Counted from the first letter of the stretch, positions 1 through 9,747 are shown. The stretch: DNA of 24,191 nucleotides from JACCYQ01 sp036675565 (GCA_036675565.1 JAKFER010000279.1:1-24191), one strand, 5' to 3'. Made by a program: numbers and translations. Notes: a model not told the origin generated them from the letters alone.

Positions 1-118
1 ACAAATATTTTGCTTAACATTGTATTACTTTTTTAAGTGTTAATAAGAAGGTACAGCGATGAACTTCCCCAAGTACATCATTATGCTGTGCCTTTTTTTT
101 TGGATAGACCTGACTGTG
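1..118. other. Intergenic stretch downstream of amtB
   Basis: AT-rich sequence between the window edge and the amtB stop codon. I see no hairpin terminator, RNA gene or convincing complete gene. On the minus strand an ATG at 20-18 opens a frame (M-L-S-K-I-F) that leaves the window at once. It could be the start of the next minus-strand gene, but six residues cannot support a call. No PII (glnK) start can be recognised here. Confidence 0.4.
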
Positions 119-1504
119 TTAAATAGTCACATCTTCTTCTTTCAAAATGCCGTTATTATGAACCAGCAAAGTGCCCTGCATATATTTTTCATTATGCTGT
201 GTGGCATCCAAGCCCAGTTCTTCATCTTCGGTGCTAACCCGCATAGGCGAAACGAAATTGATGAATCTGAAAATGGCATAAGAAACTACAAGACTGTAAC
301 TGACTACAATACCAATGGCTTTGATTTGAGTAAATAGAAAGTCTGCATTACCATAGAATAAACCATTTGTTCCGGCACTATTAATCGCGGTTGATGCAAA
401 CACACCGGTTAAAAGCATACCTACAATGCCACCTACACCATGGCAGGGAAAAACATCTAGTGTGTCATCCAACTTGGATTTTTGTTTATAGTAAACCGCC
501 AGGTTTGAAATGATTGCGGCAAATACGCCGATAAATATACTTTGCGGAATGGCTACAAATCCAGCACCAGGTGTAATGGCAACCAGTCCAACGATGGCGC
601 CAATGCAAAATCCAAGCACACTTGGTTTTTTACCACGCAATGCATCAAAAAACATCCAGGATAAACCGGCGGCAGCTGCTGCTGTGTTCGTGGTTGCAAA
701 TGCTGATACAGCCAGTGCATTGGCACCTAATGTTGACCCTGCATTAAAACCAAACCAACCAAACCAAAGTAACCCGGTTCCAATCAGGACATAAGGAATG
801 TTAGCCGGTGGAATTTCTTTCTGTTCCATATGCGACTGCCTGCGTTTTAAAACGATGGCACCCATTAAGGCTGCACAGCCTGCAGAGATATGTACAACAG
901 TACCACCTGCAAAATCCAGTACCCCCATTTGAAATAGGAATCCATCAGGATGCCAGGTCCAATGTGCAATAGGAGCATAGATCAATAAACTAAACAAGGC
1001 AATGAAAAGGATGTAGGAGACAAACTTGATCCTTTCAGCCACGGCACCCACTACCAATCCCGGCGTGATGATCGCAAACATCAATTGGAAAATGGCAAAT
1101 AGCGCCAATGGAATCGTTGGAGCGCCTGCCCATGGTGCACCCGAACTCACCCCTTTAAAAAATAAAAAGGTGGCGGGGTTTCCAATAAAACCTCCCATTG
1201 ATTCACCGAAGCAAAGACTAAAGCCAACGGTGATCCAAAGAATACTAACTACACCCGCCGCAACAACACTTTTAATCATCGTTGAGATCACATTTTTGCG
1301 ATGTACCATGCCACCATAAAAGAAAGCCAGTCCGGGTGTCATTAAAAATACCAATGCCGTAGCGACGATCATCCAGGAAATGTCCGCTGAACTGTAACTG
1401 CCGGCATCATCAAATAAAGGAAGGGTAGGAGCAAAGATGGCAAGAATCGCAATCGAGGCCAGGATAAAAAACGGGGCCACTTGTTTTAATGTGATTTTCT
1501 GCAT
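119..1504 (-). CDS. amtB: Ammonium transporter, Amt/MEP/Rh family
   Basis: Inner-membrane channel that brings ammonium/ammonia into the cell for assimilation by glutamine synthetase and glutamate synthase. The 461-residue product has a hydrophobic N-terminal segment (about 9-26), then about eleven membrane segments between residues 41 and 418, and a short cytoplasmic tail. Family signatures are visible. The conserved Asp of the recruitment site is about D197 in LDFAGGTVVHISAG, the twin pore histidines are H205 and H355 (FPCHGVGG), and the phenylalanine gate is about F143 and F253 (GWFGFNAG). Length is normal. It lies 232 bp downstream of gltD on the same strand, behind a terminator, so it probably has its own promoter. 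No PII gene follows within the 118 bases visible. Recognition is secure; the residue equivalences come from memory of the E. coli protein. Confidence 0.96.
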   Translation of the reverse strand: MQKITLKQVAPFFILASIAILAIFAPTLPLFDDAGSYSSADISWMIVATALVFLMTPGLAFFYGGMVHRKNVISTMIKSVVAAGVVSILWITVGFSLCFGESMGGFIGNPATFLFFKGVSSGAPWAGAPTIPLALFAIFQLMFAIITPGLVVGAVAERIKFVSYILFIALFSLLIYAPIAHWTWHPDGFLFQMGVLDFAGGTVVHISAGCAALMGAIVLKRRQSHMEQKEIPPANIPYVLIGTGLLWFGWFGFNAGSTLGANALAVSAFATTNTAAAAAGLSWMFFDALRGKKPSVLGFCIGAIVGLVAITPGAGFVAIPQSIFIGVFAAIISNLAVYYKQKSKLDDTLDVFPCHGVGGIVGMLLTGVFASTAINSAGTNGLFYGNADFLFTQIKAIGIVVSYSLVVSYAIFRFINFVSPMRVSTEDEELGLDATQHNEKYMQGTLLVHNNGILKEEDVTI

Positions 1505-1690
1505 AATTCTAAATTTTGGTGAAACATTAATAAAATAAATATATTATTTTATTATTCTAAATTACTCAATTATTTAACAAAATGATTTAAAATTATACAC
1601 ATATTTATATAATTAATATAAATTAAATTCAGTGTAATTATTGAACCATAATTATGATAATCAACGTTTTGTTATATTTATTGCATAAAA
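1505..1690. other. Very AT-rich leader region of amtB
   Basis: This region lies between the amtB start and the gltD terminator and is almost entirely A and T. It should hold the minus-strand amtB promoter, but no clear TAnnTTTG -7 box or nitrogen-regulator operator could be picked out. A 62-residue minus-strand frame overlapping this region and the gltD end looks like chance. Confidence 0.4.
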
Positions 1691-1714
1691 AAGCCATTTC
1701 GTTAGAAATGGCTT
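1687..1714 (-). terminator. Intrinsic terminator of the gltBD operon
   Basis: A perfect 10-bp inverted repeat (AAGCCATTTC at 1691-1700 against GAAATGGCTT at 1705-1714) encloses a 4-base loop. Read on the minus strand, the stem is followed by a run of T (TTTTTT, including the last stem bases). It begins 22 bp past the gltD stop and separates gltD from amtB. Confidence 0.85.
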
Positions 1715-1736
1715 ATTCTTAAAAAAGTGAATTATA

Positions 1737-3242
1737 TTAGTACAATGACAAAATATTTTTGTCTTTTTCAAATAAAACAGAGTTTTTATTTCCCAGGAAA
1801 TCATCCACTTTCCTGGCGCATTCTCTGCCTTCGCTGATAGCCCAGACAACCAGGCTTTGTCCCCTGCGCATATCCCCGGCCGTAAATATCTTCTGGATAT
1901 TGGTTTGGAAATTTTTTTCTAATGCTTTTACATTTCCCCTTTCATCCAATTCTACACCTAATTGACTTAGTAAACCTTCTTTTTGGGGATTTACAAACCC
2001 CATGGCCAAAAATGCCAATTGGCAGGGAATTTCTTTTTCTGTCCCGGGAATTTCCTGGAAAGATGCAGGTCTGCCATCTGCAGCAGTTTTCCATACCAGC
2101 CTCGCTATTTTTAAAGCTTTTAATTGTCCATGTGCATCTCCTATAAATTCTTTGGTTGTTACCGCCCACTCACGTTCACAGCCTTCTTCATGCGAAGATG
2201 TTGTTTTTAATGTCATGGGATAAGTTGGCCATGGCATATTCCATGTTCTTTCCAAAGCGGGTTTGGGTAATAATTCAAACTGGGTTACTGCATTGGCTCC
2301 CTGCCTGTTCGCTGTTCCAACACAATCACTGCCGGTATCTCCACCACCAATTACTACAACATCTTTTCCCAAAGCATGAATGGAACTGTTTTCCATATTA
2401 CTTTCTATATTGCCATTGATCAATGGATCTTTTGATTGGTTTCTTTTGTTTTGTTGTTTCAAAAAAGGCATCGCAAAATGAACCCCTTTCAGGTGGCGTC
2501 CGGGAAGATCGAGATTCCTGGGAATAGTAGATCCACCTGCCAGCACAATGGCATGGAACTCTCTCAGCAGGTCGTTGATGGAAATATTCACACCCACATT
2601 GGCGTGGCATTTAAAAATAATTCCTTCTTCTTTCAATAAATTAATTCTGCGATCTACCACCCATTTTTCTAATTTAAAATCGGGTATGCCATACCGTAAT
2701 AAGCCACCGGGTTCGTCATCTCTTTCAAAAACGGTAATACTATGTCCCGCTGCATTCAATTGCGCCGCAGCTGCTAACCCAGCAGGACCAGAACCAACAA
2801 TGGCTACTTTTTTACCTGTTGATATATTGGGTTTTTTGGGTTGAACAAAACCTTGTTGAAAAGCTGTTTCTATAATATGCTTTTCAATTTCTTCAATAGC
2901 TACGGGTGGTTGATTGATGCCTAAAACGCAGGCGCTTTCGCATGGAGCCGGACAAATGCGCCCGGTAAATTCCGGAAAGTTATTGGTAGAAGCCAGTATC
3001 TCGTAAGCTTCACGCCATTGTTTGCGGTACACAGCATCATTGAATTCCGGAATGATATTTCCCAAAGGACATCCACTGTGACAAAACGGAACGCCGCAGT
3101 TCATGCACCTGGCAGATTGTTCATTCAATTGTTTGTCTGAGTAATTTGAAATAAATTCATGATGATCCTGCAAACGCTGTTCAACATTTTTTTTCGCAGG
3201 TAGTTCCCTAGTGAATTCTATAAAACCTGTTGGTTTGCCCAT
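1737..3242 (-). CDS. gltD: Glutamate synthase (NADPH) small subunit
   Basis: Beta subunit of glutamate synthase. It oxidises NAD(P)H and passes electrons through FAD and iron-sulfur clusters to the GltB subunit, which makes two glutamates from glutamine and 2-oxoglutarate. The 501-residue protein has the N-terminal cysteine-rich cluster domain (C46, C49, C54, C58, then C97, C101, C105), the FAD-binding motif VAIVGSGPAGLAAA at 146-159, the NAD(P)H-binding motif VVVIGGGDTGSD at 295-306, and the conserved C-terminal TAGDMRRGQSLVVWAISEGR at 454-473. It starts 25 bp after the gltB stop on the same strand, so the two form an operon that ends at the terminator at 1687-1714. Length is normal. NADPH rather than NADH is assumed from the bacterial family. 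Confidence 0.97.
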   Translation of the reverse strand: MGKPTGFIEFTRELPAKKNVEQRLQDHHEFISNYSDKQLNEQSARCMNCGVPFCHSGCPLGNIIPEFNDAVYRKQWREAYEILASTNNFPEFTGRICPAPCESACVLGINQPPVAIEEIEKHIIETAFQQGFVQPKKPNISTGKKVAIVGSGPAGLAAAAQLNAAGHSITVFERDDEPGGLLRYGIPDFKLEKWVVDRRINLLKEEGIIFKCHANVGVNISINDLLREFHAIVLAGGSTIPRNLDLPGRHLKGVHFAMPFLKQQNKRNQSKDPLINGNIESNMENSSIHALGKDVVVIGGGDTGSDCVGTANRQGANAVTQFELLPKPALERTWNMPWPTYPMTLKTTSSHEEGCEREWAVTTKEFIGDAHGQLKALKIARLVWKTAADGRPASFQEIPGTEKEIPCQLAFLAMGFVNPQKEGLLSQLGVELDERGNVKALEKNFQTNIQKIFTAGDMRRGQSLVVWAISEGRECARKVDDFLGNKNSVLFEKDKNILSLY

Positions 3243-3267
3243 CGCAATATTTTTTTATGAATGATTT

Positions 3268-6200
3268 TTATTTGTTTGCGGTTGCTATTTGCTTTTGTGC
3301 CTGCAGCACTTTTTTATAATCCCTCGGAAATACTTTTATAAAATGTTGCCATTGATTATCCCAGTCATTTAAAATAAACCTGGCCACAGCACTTTTAGTA
3401 GCGTCAAAATGTTCCGTTATCATGGATTTGAGTATTTGAAAATCCTCATGATCCGGTGTTTCCAGGTCAACCATCTCCTGGTTGCAAAGGCTTACAAAAT
3501 TTCCTTTGAGATCATAAATAAAAGCCAATCCACCACTCATCCCCGCGGCAAAATTTCTCCCCGTATCTCCCAAAATCACTACACATCCACCGGTCATATA
3601 TTCGCAGGCATGATCACCTACCCCTTCCACTACTGCACAGGCACCTGAGTTACGGACACAGAAACGTTCACCTGCTTTACCCCGGATAAAAGCTTTTCCA
3701 GATGTAGCTCCATAAAAAGCCACATTACCGATGATGATATTTTCTTCCGGAATAAAAGTGGCTCTCGGTGATGGATACACGATAAGTGATGCTCCGCTTA
3801 ATCCCTTTCCAAAATAATCGTTGGCATCGCCTTCCAATTCCATTAAGAGGCCATTCGTATTAAAAGCTGCAAAACTTTGGCCTGCCGTGCCCTTGAATTT
3901 AAAATGGATACATGCCGCCGGTAATCCTTTTGAACCATGTTTTTTTGTAATCTCATTACTTAAAATGGTGCCCACTGCACGATCTGTGTTTTTTATATTG
4001 AATTCAGCGAATACACTTTCTTTTGTTTCAATTGAATTTTTCGCAACATCCAATAATTTCCAGTCAAGGGCTTCCGTTAAAAGATGATCCTGTTTTTCTT
4101 TATTGTATAATGGAGTATGAACAGAAGCTGGTTCCTTGTATAAAATGGCGGACAAATCCAGGTTTTCATATTTCCAGTGATGTATGTTTTCTCTCACTTG
4201 AAGATCATCTACCTGGCCAACCATTTCATCAACCGTTCTGTAACCTAATTCTGCCATGATCTCCCTGAATTCAGCCACAATAAAATGGAAGAAGTTCACT
4301 ACATGATCAGCGTTTCCTTCAAAACGTTTTCTCAATTCCGGGTCCTGCGTGGCAATACCAACCGGGCAGGTATTCATGTGACATTTGCGCATCATGATGC
4401 ATCCTTCTACAATTAATGCTGCCGTTGCAATGCCCCATTCCTCTGCGCCCAATAAGGTTGCAATTGCAATATCTCTTCCTGTTTTCATTTGTCCGTCGGC
4501 TTGCAAAACTACGCGGCTGCGTAAACGGTTTCTTACCAAGGTTTGCTGTGCTTCCGCCAATCCCAGTTCCCAGGGCAAACCTGCATGCTTAACCGAACTA
4601 AGCGGTGATGCACCTGTACCGCCATCGTGTCCTGAAATAAGGATGACATCGGCTTTTGCTTTGGCAACACCGGCGGCAATGGTTCCCACACCAGCTTTGG
4701 ATACCAGTTTTACACTGATCCTTGCATCGCGGTTTGCATTTTTCAGATCATAGATCAGCTGGGCCAAATCTTCAATAGAATAAATATCATGATGTGGTGG
4801 GGGAGAGATCAATCCAACACCGGGTGTTGCATGTCGTACACGTCCTATCCATTCATCCACTTTATGACCGGGTAGTTGTCCGCCTTCTCCGGGTTTGGCT
4901 CCCTGTGCCATTTTAATCTGTAATTCATCCGCTTCCGTAAGGTACAGACTGGTTACGCCAAATCTTGCGGAAGCAACCTGCTTAATGGCACTGCGCATAG
5001 AATCTCCATTCGCTAATTTCTCATATCGTTGTTCATCTTCTCCTCCTTCGCCGGTATTGCTTTTGCCTCCAATGCGGTTCATAGCAATGGCCAGCGTTGA
5101 ATGAGCCTCATGCGAAATGGATCCAAATGACATAGCACCTGTCGCAAATCTTTTAAATATTTTTTCAGCGGGCTCTACTTCGTTAATATCAATCGATGGA
5201 CGATTCTTTTTAAAGCTGAATAAACTTCTTATGGTACATGCTTTTTCTTCCTGGTTATTGACAAGGGCTGAATATTTTCTGAAAATGCTGTAATCATTCA
5301 TCCTGGTTGAATATTGTAACAGGTGAATGGTCTGAGGATTAAACAAATGAAATTCCCCGCGTCTTTTCCATTGGTATATACCGCCAACGGGTAGCCGATC
5401 TGATGGAATTTCCTTTTTCCCAAATGCGAAAAAATGTTTTACCAGTATTTCGCGGGCCATATCATCCAGGTTCATTCCACTGATGCGGGAAACGGCTCCA
5501 GTAAAATATTTGTTCACCACCGCCTGGTTAAGCCCGATGATCTCAAATATCTGTGCACCCTGGTAAGATTGCAAAGTTGAAATGCCCATTTTGGAAAACA
5601 CTTTCAACAATCCATCATTCACTGCTTTGATGTAATTTTTTTTCAGTTGATCTTCAGTAATATCAGTTTGCAGTTTACCGCTTTCTTTCATATCCCTGAT
5701 AGATGAAAGGGCGAGATATGGGTTAATGGCAGTAGCGCCAAAACCAATCAGGCAGGCAAAATGATGCACTTCCCACACATCACCTGCTTCGACAACAATT
5801 CCTACTTTTCCCCGAAGACCTTTCCGGATCAAATGGTGATGAACTGCTGATGTGGCCAGTAAAGACGGAATAGTGGCATGATCCGAATCCACGGCACGAT
5901 CACAAAGAATCAGCACTTCAAATCCGTCATTCACCGCATCTTCCGCGTATCGACATAATCTTTCCAAACCTTTTTTTAATGAACCTGGTTTTTGATCCGC
6001 AACAAAATAAGTTTGCAATGTTTTGGATTGAAAAATACCTGTATCAATACTCCGGATCTTTTCCAATTCTTTATTGGTTAAAATAGGATGCCGCAATTCT
6101 ACGGTATGACAGGTTAATGGATCCTCTTCCAGCAGGTTGCCGATGTTTCCTACAAACGTTGCCAGCGACATCACCAAACGTTCACGGATAGGGTCTATTG

Positions 6201-7788
6201 GCGGATTGGTTACCTGCGCAAATAATTGTTTAAAATAGTTTGAGAGATGTTGTGGCTGATTACTCAAAACAGCCAATGGTGTATCGGTCCCCATGGAACC
6301 GATGGGTTCTTTTGCTTCAAGCGCCATTGGCTGAATAATGGTATCCAGGTCTTCGGTGGAATAACCAAATGCTTTCTGGTATTTAAAAACATGTTCATGT
6401 TCCAGGTGTGTGAACATAACCCGTGGCTCTGGTAATTCTTCTAACCTGATCTTGTATTTATTTAACCATTCATCGTAAGGTTTTTGCGAACAGATCTTAT
6501 TTTTCAATTCATCATCACTGATAATTCGTCCCTGCTCCATGTCAACCACAAACATTTTTCCGGGTTGTAATCTTCCTTTTTCTTTTATCATGGAAGGATC
6601 AATAGGCAGTACACCGGATTCAGATGCCATGATCACCCGGTCGTCATGTGTAATGCAATATCGGGAAGGCCGAAGACCATTCCGGTCAAGTGTGGCGCCG
6701 ATCATTTTACCATCGGTAAATGAAATGGAGGCTGGTCCATCCCAGGGTTCCATCATGGATGCATGAAATTCGTAAAACGATTTTTTCACAGCGTCCATTT
6801 GCTCATTACCATCCCATGCTTCAGGGATCAGCATCATCATTACATGGGGCAGGCTGCGCCCGGTCAATAACAATAATTCGATCATGTTATCCAGGCAGGC
6901 TGAATCCGATTGATCGGAACTGATCAGGGGCAACAGCATCTCCATTTCTTCCTTTGTAAAATACGGAGATGTAAAACCTTTCTCACTGGTCTTTAACCAG
7001 TTTAAATTTCCCTGCAGCGTATTGATCTCGCCATTGTGCGCAATGTACCGGAAAGGCTGCGCCAGTTTCCAGGAAGGAAAAGTATTGGTGGCAAAACGGC
7101 TGTGTACCAATCCAAATGCGGAAACAACTCTTTTGTTTTGCAGGTCGGGAAAATAATTGCGCACCTGCATGCTCGTTAGTTGGCCTTTATATACAATGGT
7201 TTTATATGAAAGCGATGCGATGTAAAAACCAATGGCATCTTTTTTTACGGTATTCAGGATGATGTGGTTGGCATGATTACGCAGGATAAAAAGCTTGCGT
7301 TCAAGATCTTCTGCCGATTGAATATGATCGGGGCATGAAATAAAAACCTGCTCCATTTCCGGTTCTACGGATAAAGCGGTAGGTCCGATATCATCCGTAT
7401 TAACAGGCACCCTGCGATAGGCTAGTATTTCAAGACTTAATTTTTCTGCACAGCGGTTAAAAATTTCCCGGCATTCTTCTCTAAGTCTAAGGTCTTTGGG
7501 AAAAAAGATCATCCCTACACCATATTTGCCATAAGCTGGTAAATGAATATTCAGTTTCAAACATTCTTCAAAAAAGAATTCATGTGGTGTTTGAATTAAA
7601 ATACCGGCTCCATCACCGGAATTGCTTTCACATCCGCATGCGCCGCGATGTTCCATATTTTCCAATACGGTGAGTGCATCTGATATGACCTGGTGATTTT
7701 TGTTGCCCCTGATATTGGCAACGAACCCGATACCGCAGGAGTCGTGTTCAAAGGAAGGGTGATACAAGCCGGGATTGTTGCCTGCCAT
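3268..7788 (-). CDS. gltB: Glutamate synthase large subunit
   Basis: Alpha subunit of glutamate synthase. Ammonia released from glutamine by the N-terminal class II amidotransferase domain is channelled to an FMN site, where 2-oxoglutarate becomes glutamate. The 1506-residue product has all expected parts. The sequence HDSCGIGF places the probable catalytic cysteine at C18, implying removal of a 17-residue propeptide as in other GltB proteins. The amidotransferase domain spans roughly 18-430, followed by a central domain and the FMN-binding synthase domain (about 820-1190). The 3Fe-4S cysteines are C1130, C1136 and C1141 (CHMNTCPVG). A GXGXG beta-helix domain ends the protein (about 1270-1460). 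It is first in the gltBD operon and divergent from carA across 261 bp. Confidence 0.97.
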   Translation of the reverse strand: MAGNNPGLYHPSFEHDSCGIGFVANIRGNKNHQVISDALTVLENMEHRGACGCESNSGDGAGILIQTPHEFFFEECLKLNIHLPAYGKYGVGMIFFPKDLRLREECREIFNRCAEKLSLEILAYRRVPVNTDDIGPTALSVEPEMEQVFISCPDHIQSAEDLERKLFILRNHANHIILNTVKKDAIGFYIASLSYKTIVYKGQLTSMQVRNYFPDLQNKRVVSAFGLVHSRFATNTFPSWKLAQPFRYIAHNGEINTLQGNLNWLKTSEKGFTSPYFTKEEMEMLLPLISSDQSDSACLDNMIELLLLTGRSLPHVMMMLIPEAWDGNEQMDAVKKSFYEFHASMMEPWDGPASISFTDGKMIGATLDRNGLRPSRYCITHDDRVIMASESGVLPIDPSMIKEKGRLQPGKMFVVDMEQGRIISDDELKNKICSQKPYDEWLNKYKIRLEELPEPRVMFTHLEHEHVFKYQKAFGYSTEDLDTIIQPMALEAKEPIGSMGTDTPLAVLSNQPQHLSNYFKQLFAQVTNPPIDPIRERLVMSLATFVGNIGNLLEEDPLTCHTVELRHPILTNKELEKIRSIDTGIFQSKTLQTYFVADQKPGSLKKGLERLCRYAEDAVNDGFEVLILCDRAVDSDHATIPSLLATSAVHHHLIRKGLRGKVGIVVEAGDVWEVHHFACLIGFGATAINPYLALSSIRDMKESGKLQTDITEDQLKKNYIKAVNDGLLKVFSKMGISTLQSYQGAQIFEIIGLNQAVVNKYFTGAVSRISGMNLDDMAREILVKHFFAFGKKEIPSDRLPVGGIYQWKRRGEFHLFNPQTIHLLQYSTRMNDYSIFRKYSALVNNQEEKACTIRSLFSFKKNRPSIDINEVEPAEKIFKRFATGAMSFGSISHEAHSTLAIAMNRIGGKSNTGEGGEDEQRYEKLANGDSMRSAIKQVASARFGVTSLYLTEADELQIKMAQGAKPGEGGQLPGHKVDEWIGRVRHATPGVGLISPPPHHDIYSIEDLAQLIYDLKNANRDARISVKLVSKAGVGTIAAGVAKAKADVILISGHDGGTGASPLSSVKHAGLPWELGLAEAQQTLVRNRLRSRVVLQADGQMKTGRDIAIATLLGAEEWGIATAALIVEGCIMMRKCHMNTCPVGIATQDPELRKRFEGNADHVVNFFHFIVAEFREIMAELGYRTVDEMVGQVDDLQVRENIHHWKYENLDLSAILYKEPASVHTPLYNKEKQDHLLTEALDWKLLDVAKNSIETKESVFAEFNIKNTDRAVGTILSNEITKKHGSKGLPAACIHFKFKGTAGQSFAAFNTNGLLMELEGDANDYFGKGLSGASLIVYPSPRATFIPEENIIIGNVAFYGATSGKAFIRGKAGERFCVRNSGACAVVEGVGDHACEYMTGGCVVILGDTGRNFAAGMSGGLAFIYDLKGNFVSLCNQEMVDLETPDHEDFQILKSMITEHFDATKSAVARFILNDWDNQWQHFIKVFPRDYKKVLQAQKQIATANK

Positions 7789-8049
7789 AAGTAAATCGTT
7801 TAAATTTTCAATAAAATGACAATTTGTTGAATATTATTCAACTCTTACAGCAAGCAAGTGAATGAAAATAAGAAAAAATGCTGAATTGCAGCTGTTTGTT
7901 CAATCAAGTTATTCACAAATTTTCCTGTTATTAAGTAGATTTTGCGATTTATGAAGAAGAAATCATAAAACTGTAAAATCAAATCGGCTGATTTCGTACA
8001 CTTCTTTATTTTTGCGCAATTTGTTTAAAGGCTCTACCAAAAATCATAC
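7789..8049. other. Divergent promoter region between gltB and carA
   Basis: A 261-bp AT-rich gap between two divergently transcribed genes, both of whose products consume glutamine amide nitrogen. A -7 element for carA is visible (8007-8014). No convincing minus-strand -7 element for gltB was found. I see no riboswitch-like fold, attenuator or coding frame here. Confidence 0.5.
8007..8014 (+). promoter_or_regulatory. Probable carA promoter -7 element
   Basis: TATTTTTG matches the Bacteroidota -7 consensus TAnnTTTG exactly and lies 35 bases before the carA start codon. No clear TTG -33 element sits at the usual distance upstream, so the call rests on the -7 match and position alone. Confidence 0.5.
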
Positions 8050-9168
8050 ATGACAGAAAAACAACTACCCGCAGTTTTACTTCTAGCAGACGGAACTATT
8101 TGCCACGGCAAAGCATTTGGCGCCATCGGTACTACCGGTGGAGAGATTTGTTTTAATACCGGGATGACCGGCTACCAGGAAGTTTTTACCGACCCAAGTT
8201 ATTATGGACAGATATTGATCATGAATAATGTGCATGTTGGTAATTATGGTGTAAAGGATGAAGACATTGAATCGGATGGTGTAAAGATCAGGGGATTGAT
8301 TGGCCGCAACCTGGAAGAAACCTATTCCAGGCGCCAGGCAAATGGCTCCATGGAAGATTTTTTGAAAGCGAATAATATTGTTTCTATAGAAGGTATCGAT
8401 ACCAGGGCGTTGGTTACGCATATACGAACCAAGGGCGCTATGAATTGTGTCATTTCATCTGAAATCACGGATATCGATGAATTGAAAAAGAAACTGGCCG
8501 AAGTGCCTGACATGGATGGACTGGAATTGGCTTCAAAAGTAAGTACGGAGCATGCTTATGAAATGGGCGATAAAAACTCGGAGATCCGCATAGCCGTTAT
8601 GGATTATGGTGTAAAGCAACATATACTTCATTGCATGGTTGAAAGAGGAGCCTATGTAAAAGTTTTTCCAGCCAAAACTCCGCACGATGAAGTAAAAGCG
8701 TTTAACCCTTCCGGTTACTTTATTTCCAATGGTCCGGGCGATCCCGCTCCAATGGATTATGCAATCAATTCATTGAAGCAAATCATGCAGGAAGAAAAAC
8801 CGGTTTTTGGTATTTGCCTGGGGCACCAGTTGCTGGCATTGGCTAATGGCATTCCTACCTTTAAAATGCATCATGGGCACAGGGGTTTAAATCACCCAGT
8901 AAAAAATATTATTTCCGGTCAGTGCGAGATCACAACACAAAATCATGGTTTTGGGGTAGATCCTGAAGCGGTTAAAAATGCCGATCACATCGAGATCACG
9001 CATGTAAATCTGAATGATCAGTCCATTGAAGGTATCCGGATCAAAGGCAAACCGGCTTTCTCTGTTCAATATCACCCGGAAAGTACACCAGGTCCACACG
9101 ATTCAAGATACCTGTTTGATGAATTTATTCAAATGGTAAAAGATGATATGGCGACTGTTAAATCCTAA
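8050..9168 (+). CDS. carA: Carbamoyl-phosphate synthase, small (glutaminase) subunit
   Basis: Hydrolyses glutamine and delivers ammonia to CarB for carbamoyl phosphate, the precursor of pyrimidines and arginine. The 372-residue cytoplasmic protein has the CarA-specific N-terminal domain (about 8-140, with the conserved GEICFNTGMTGYQEVFTDPSY region). Its C-terminal class I glutamine amidotransferase domain (about 180-365) carries the triad C256 (GICLGHQLLALA), H342 and E344 (QYHPESTPGP). Length and start are typical. The partner gene carB is not adjacent: the next gene, 36 bp downstream, is aroQ. A TAnnTTTG box lies 35 bp upstream. CarA is distinguished from other class I amidotransferases by the N-terminal domain. 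Confidence 0.97.
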   Translation: MTEKQLPAVLLLADGTICHGKAFGAIGTTGGEICFNTGMTGYQEVFTDPSYYGQILIMNNVHVGNYGVKDEDIESDGVKIRGLIGRNLEETYSRRQANGSMEDFLKANNIVSIEGIDTRALVTHIRTKGAMNCVISSEITDIDELKKKLAEVPDMDGLELASKVSTEHAYEMGDKNSEIRIAVMDYGVKQHILHCMVERGAYVKVFPAKTPHDEVKAFNPSGYFISNGPGDPAPMDYAINSLKQIMQEEKPVFGICLGHQLLALANGIPTFKMHHGHRGLNHPVKNIISGQCEITTQNHGFGVDPEAVKNADHIEITHVNLNDQSIEGIRIKGKPAFSVQYHPESTPGPHDSRYLFDEFIQMVKDDMATVKS

Positions 9169-9204
9169 CGATTGTTTTTGCATTTTTCCTTTTAACTTTC
9201 AAGC

Positions 9205-9630
9205 ATGAAGATCGCCATCATCAACGGACCTAATTTAAATCTATTAGGAAAAAGAGAACCCGGTATATATGGTCATTTACCTTTTGAAGAATTCCTGGAA
9301 CAGTTAAAGAAAATATTTACGGATATTGACATAACTTATTTCCAGTCAAATATTGAAGGCGAATTAATTGATGAATTGCAAAAAGAAGGATTCAGCGCTG
9401 ATGGCATCATCCTGAATCCCGGTGGTTACACGCATACATCGGTTGCCATCGGGGATGCAATCGCCGCAATCACTTCTCCGGTAATTGAAGTGCATATTTC
9501 GAATGTGCATGCCCGTGAAGACTTCCGTAAAATATCACTGGTATCTGCCAACTGTGCGGGAACCATTTCCGGGTTGGGGATGACCGGATACCGGCTTGCA
9601 CTTGAGTGGTTTGTACTGTCGAAAAAATAA
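9205..9630 (+). CDS. aroQ: Type II 3-dehydroquinate dehydratase
   Basis: Removes water from 3-dehydroquinate to give 3-dehydroshikimate, the third step of the shikimate pathway to aromatic amino acids. The 141-residue length is typical of the type II dodecameric enzymes. Visible active-site elements are the N-terminal NGPNLNLLGKREP with R17 and the catalytic Y22, N71 and H77 (NPGGYTHTS), H97-I98-S99, R104 and R108 (VHISNVHAREDFR). It follows carA by 36 bp with no terminator between them, so co-transcription is likely. A 7-of-8 match to TAnnTTTG at 9173-9180 could give it a promoter of its own. Identification is secure. Confidence 0.97.
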   Translation: MKIAIINGPNLNLLGKREPGIYGHLPFEEFLEQLKKIFTDIDITYFQSNIEGELIDELQKEGFSADGIILNPGGYTHTSVAIGDAIAAITSPVIEVHISNVHAREDFRKISLVSANCAGTISGLGMTGYRLALEWFVLSKK

Positions 9631-9747
9631 ATTCTTCCTCCTTCTTCTGCATTAATAGTTGATGATTGTTATGGTAAATCCGGATAATAATCATATTTTA
9701 TTACCCTGCAATTTCTTCTTTTTGCATCTTTAAATCAACGAAGAATA

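Noticed and set aside
18..20. Minus-strand ATG opening a frame at the left window edge
   Set aside because: Only six codons are visible, and no promoter or homology can be judged.
78..201. The 13-base string TCATTATGCTGTG occurring at 78-90 and 189-201
   Set aside because: The second copy is explained by amtB codons, and a few 13-base matches are expected by chance in a window of this size.
59..337. Plus-strand frame of 92 codons overlapping the amtB end
   Set aside because: It lies antisense to the well-supported amtB coding region and has no recognisable domain.
4385..4753. Plus-strand frame of 122 codons opposite gltB
   Set aside because: It is antisense to the conserved FMN domain of gltB; long antisense frames are common opposite such genes.
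7789..8049. A pyrimidine-responsive leader or riboswitch before carA
   Set aside because: No conserved fold, terminator/antiterminator pair or leader peptide is visible.
8083..8421. Minus-strand frame of 112 codons opposite carA
   Set aside because: It is a shadow of the conserved carA N-terminal domain, with no family features.
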